Below, piece after piece: positions 4,958 to 5,449 of a stretch of DNA of 5,449 nt. This DNA comes from DRGT01 sp035685445 (GTDB taxonomy: Archaea > Thermoproteota > Nitrososphaeria > Nitrososphaerales > Nitrosopumilaceae), in the NCBI GenBank assembly GCA_035685445.1, contig DASSAK010000012.1:1-5449 (forward strand), read 5' to 3'. Numbering within the stretch: the first letter of the stretch is position 1; every line of letters starts with the position of its first letter. The notes under the pieces are model-generated. The model saw nothing but the letters and a program-made list of their open reading frames with translations. It made no database searches and had not been told where the DNA came from. Both the position numbers and the translations under genes were made by a program.

Positions 4958-5449
4958 TGAAAATCATTTTTCCTCGTAATATCGAGAATTTTGCGGATTC
5001 AGCCTCGCCAAAACCATCAAAACTAAACGAAAAGACAGTGAAATCCATTCTTTTAGATGTAAAAAAGAATGGAGACTCTGCAGTAAAGCGTTATGAAAAA
5101 AAATTTGGCGGAGCTGAGCTTGATTCATTACGATTATCAAAAAAAGAGATAGATTATGCCTACTCTAAAGTATCAAAAAAAGAAGTTTCCGCAATAAAAT
5201 TAGTAAAATCAAGATTATCAAAAACTGAAAACACAATAAAAAAACTATTAAAAAATTCAAAAATTACTATTGATGGAACAAAAATATCAAAATCGTTCTC
5301 TCCAATTGAAAGTGTAGGGTGCTATGTTCCTGGTGGTCTGGCAAGATATCCAAGCTCTGCAGTAATGTCGGTTGTTCCAGCAAAGATTGCAGGTGTAAAA
5401 AGAATTGTATTGGTATCTCCTCCAAACAAACAAGGAAAATTGGATCCAC
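4957..5449 (+). CDS. hisD: Histidinol dehydrogenase, N-terminal part (HisD, partial)
   Basis: HisD is a zinc enzyme that oxidises histidinol to histidine in two NAD-dependent steps, the last of the pathway. Only the first 164 codons of about 430 are in the window; the frame stays open to the right edge. The start reads M-K-I-I-F-P-R-N-I-E. The region L-D-V-K-K-N-G-D-S-A-V-K-R-Y-E-K-K-F (33-50) matches the family helix with G-D-x-A-[VL]-x-x-[YF]-x-x-x-[FL]. The strongly diagnostic G-C-Y-V-P-G-G-L-A-R-Y-P-S-S-A-V-M (121-137), P-A-K-I-A-G-V (141-147) and V-S-P-P (153-156) follow. The zinc ligands and catalytic Glu/His lie beyond the edge and cannot be checked. ATG 4957 overlaps the hisG stop by one base. 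A good Shine-Dalgarno, GAGGAGA (4928-4934), lies 22 bases upstream, too far for direct use, so coupling to hisG translation is likely. The product is unusually lysine-rich. Confidence 0.93.
   Translation, partial: MKIIFPRNIENFADSASPKPSKLNEKTVKSILLDVKKNGDSAVKRYEKKFGGAELDSLRLSKKEIDYAYSKVSKKEVSAIKLVKSRLSKTENTIKKLLKNSKITIDGTKISKSFSPIESVGCYVPGGLARYPSSAVMSVVPAKIAGVKRIVLVSPPNKQGKLDP

Noticed and set aside
4941..4979. A 12-codon open frame from GTG 4941, seven bases after the good Shine-Dalgarno GAGGAGA (4928-4934), spanning the hisG/hisD junction.
   Set aside because: It is very short, lies mostly inside hisG and ends inside hisD. The Shine-Dalgarno-like bases are also ordinary Glu-Glu codons. It could be a coupling device, but nothing else supports it.
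1..5449. Mobile element, CRISPR array or prophage remnants.
   Set aside because: No repeat arrays, transposase motifs or target-site duplications were seen. All substantial frames are core metabolic or tRNA-processing genes of uniform composition.

Overview
The window is about two-thirds A+T and reads as a piece of an archaeal chromosome, most likely a marine ammonia-oxidising thaumarchaeon (Nitrosopumilus-like). The grounds are a TiaS gene, which is found only in archaea; an archaeal initiator tRNA with bulge-helix-bulge introns; archaeal BRE/TATA promoter elements placed for leaderless or short-leader transcripts; GTG and TTG starts; and compact gene spacing. The lineage below Archaea is inferred from base composition and gene style, not proven.

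Layout. Positions 2-115 probably hold the last 37 codons of an unrecognised plus-strand gene. It overlaps the start of tiaS (81-1406), the enzyme that makes agmatidine at C34 of tRNA-Ile2(CAU). One base past the tiaS stop, on the opposite strand, lies the initiator tRNA-Met(CAU) gene (1408-1514). It carries two 16-nt introns, one at the canonical anticodon-loop site 37/38 and one in the D-loop between G18 and G19. The gap 1515-1597 contains two back-to-back promoters, one for the tRNA (minus) and one for the next protein gene (plus).

The plus-strand run continues with a membrane-anchored beta-propeller protein of the glucose/sorbosone dehydrogenase family (1598-2692), which appears to lack several catalytic and PQQ-contact residues. 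One base after it comes a class II HMG-CoA reductase (2694-3941), the mevalonate-pathway enzyme for archaeal lipid isoprenoids, with all four catalytic residues intact. After a short gap with its own TATA box, the histidine genes begin: long-form hisG (best start TTG 3980, end 4957) and hisD (4957 to the window edge, partial), overlapping by one base.

Functionally, the left part concerns decoding with CAU anticodons: the enzyme that recodes one CAU tRNA sits beside another CAU tRNA that it must not modify. The right part is core biosynthesis (isoprenoids, histidine). I see no mobile element, CRISPR array or prophage. The most notable structure is the doubly interrupted initiator tRNA. No gene-free stretch exceeds 100 bases.
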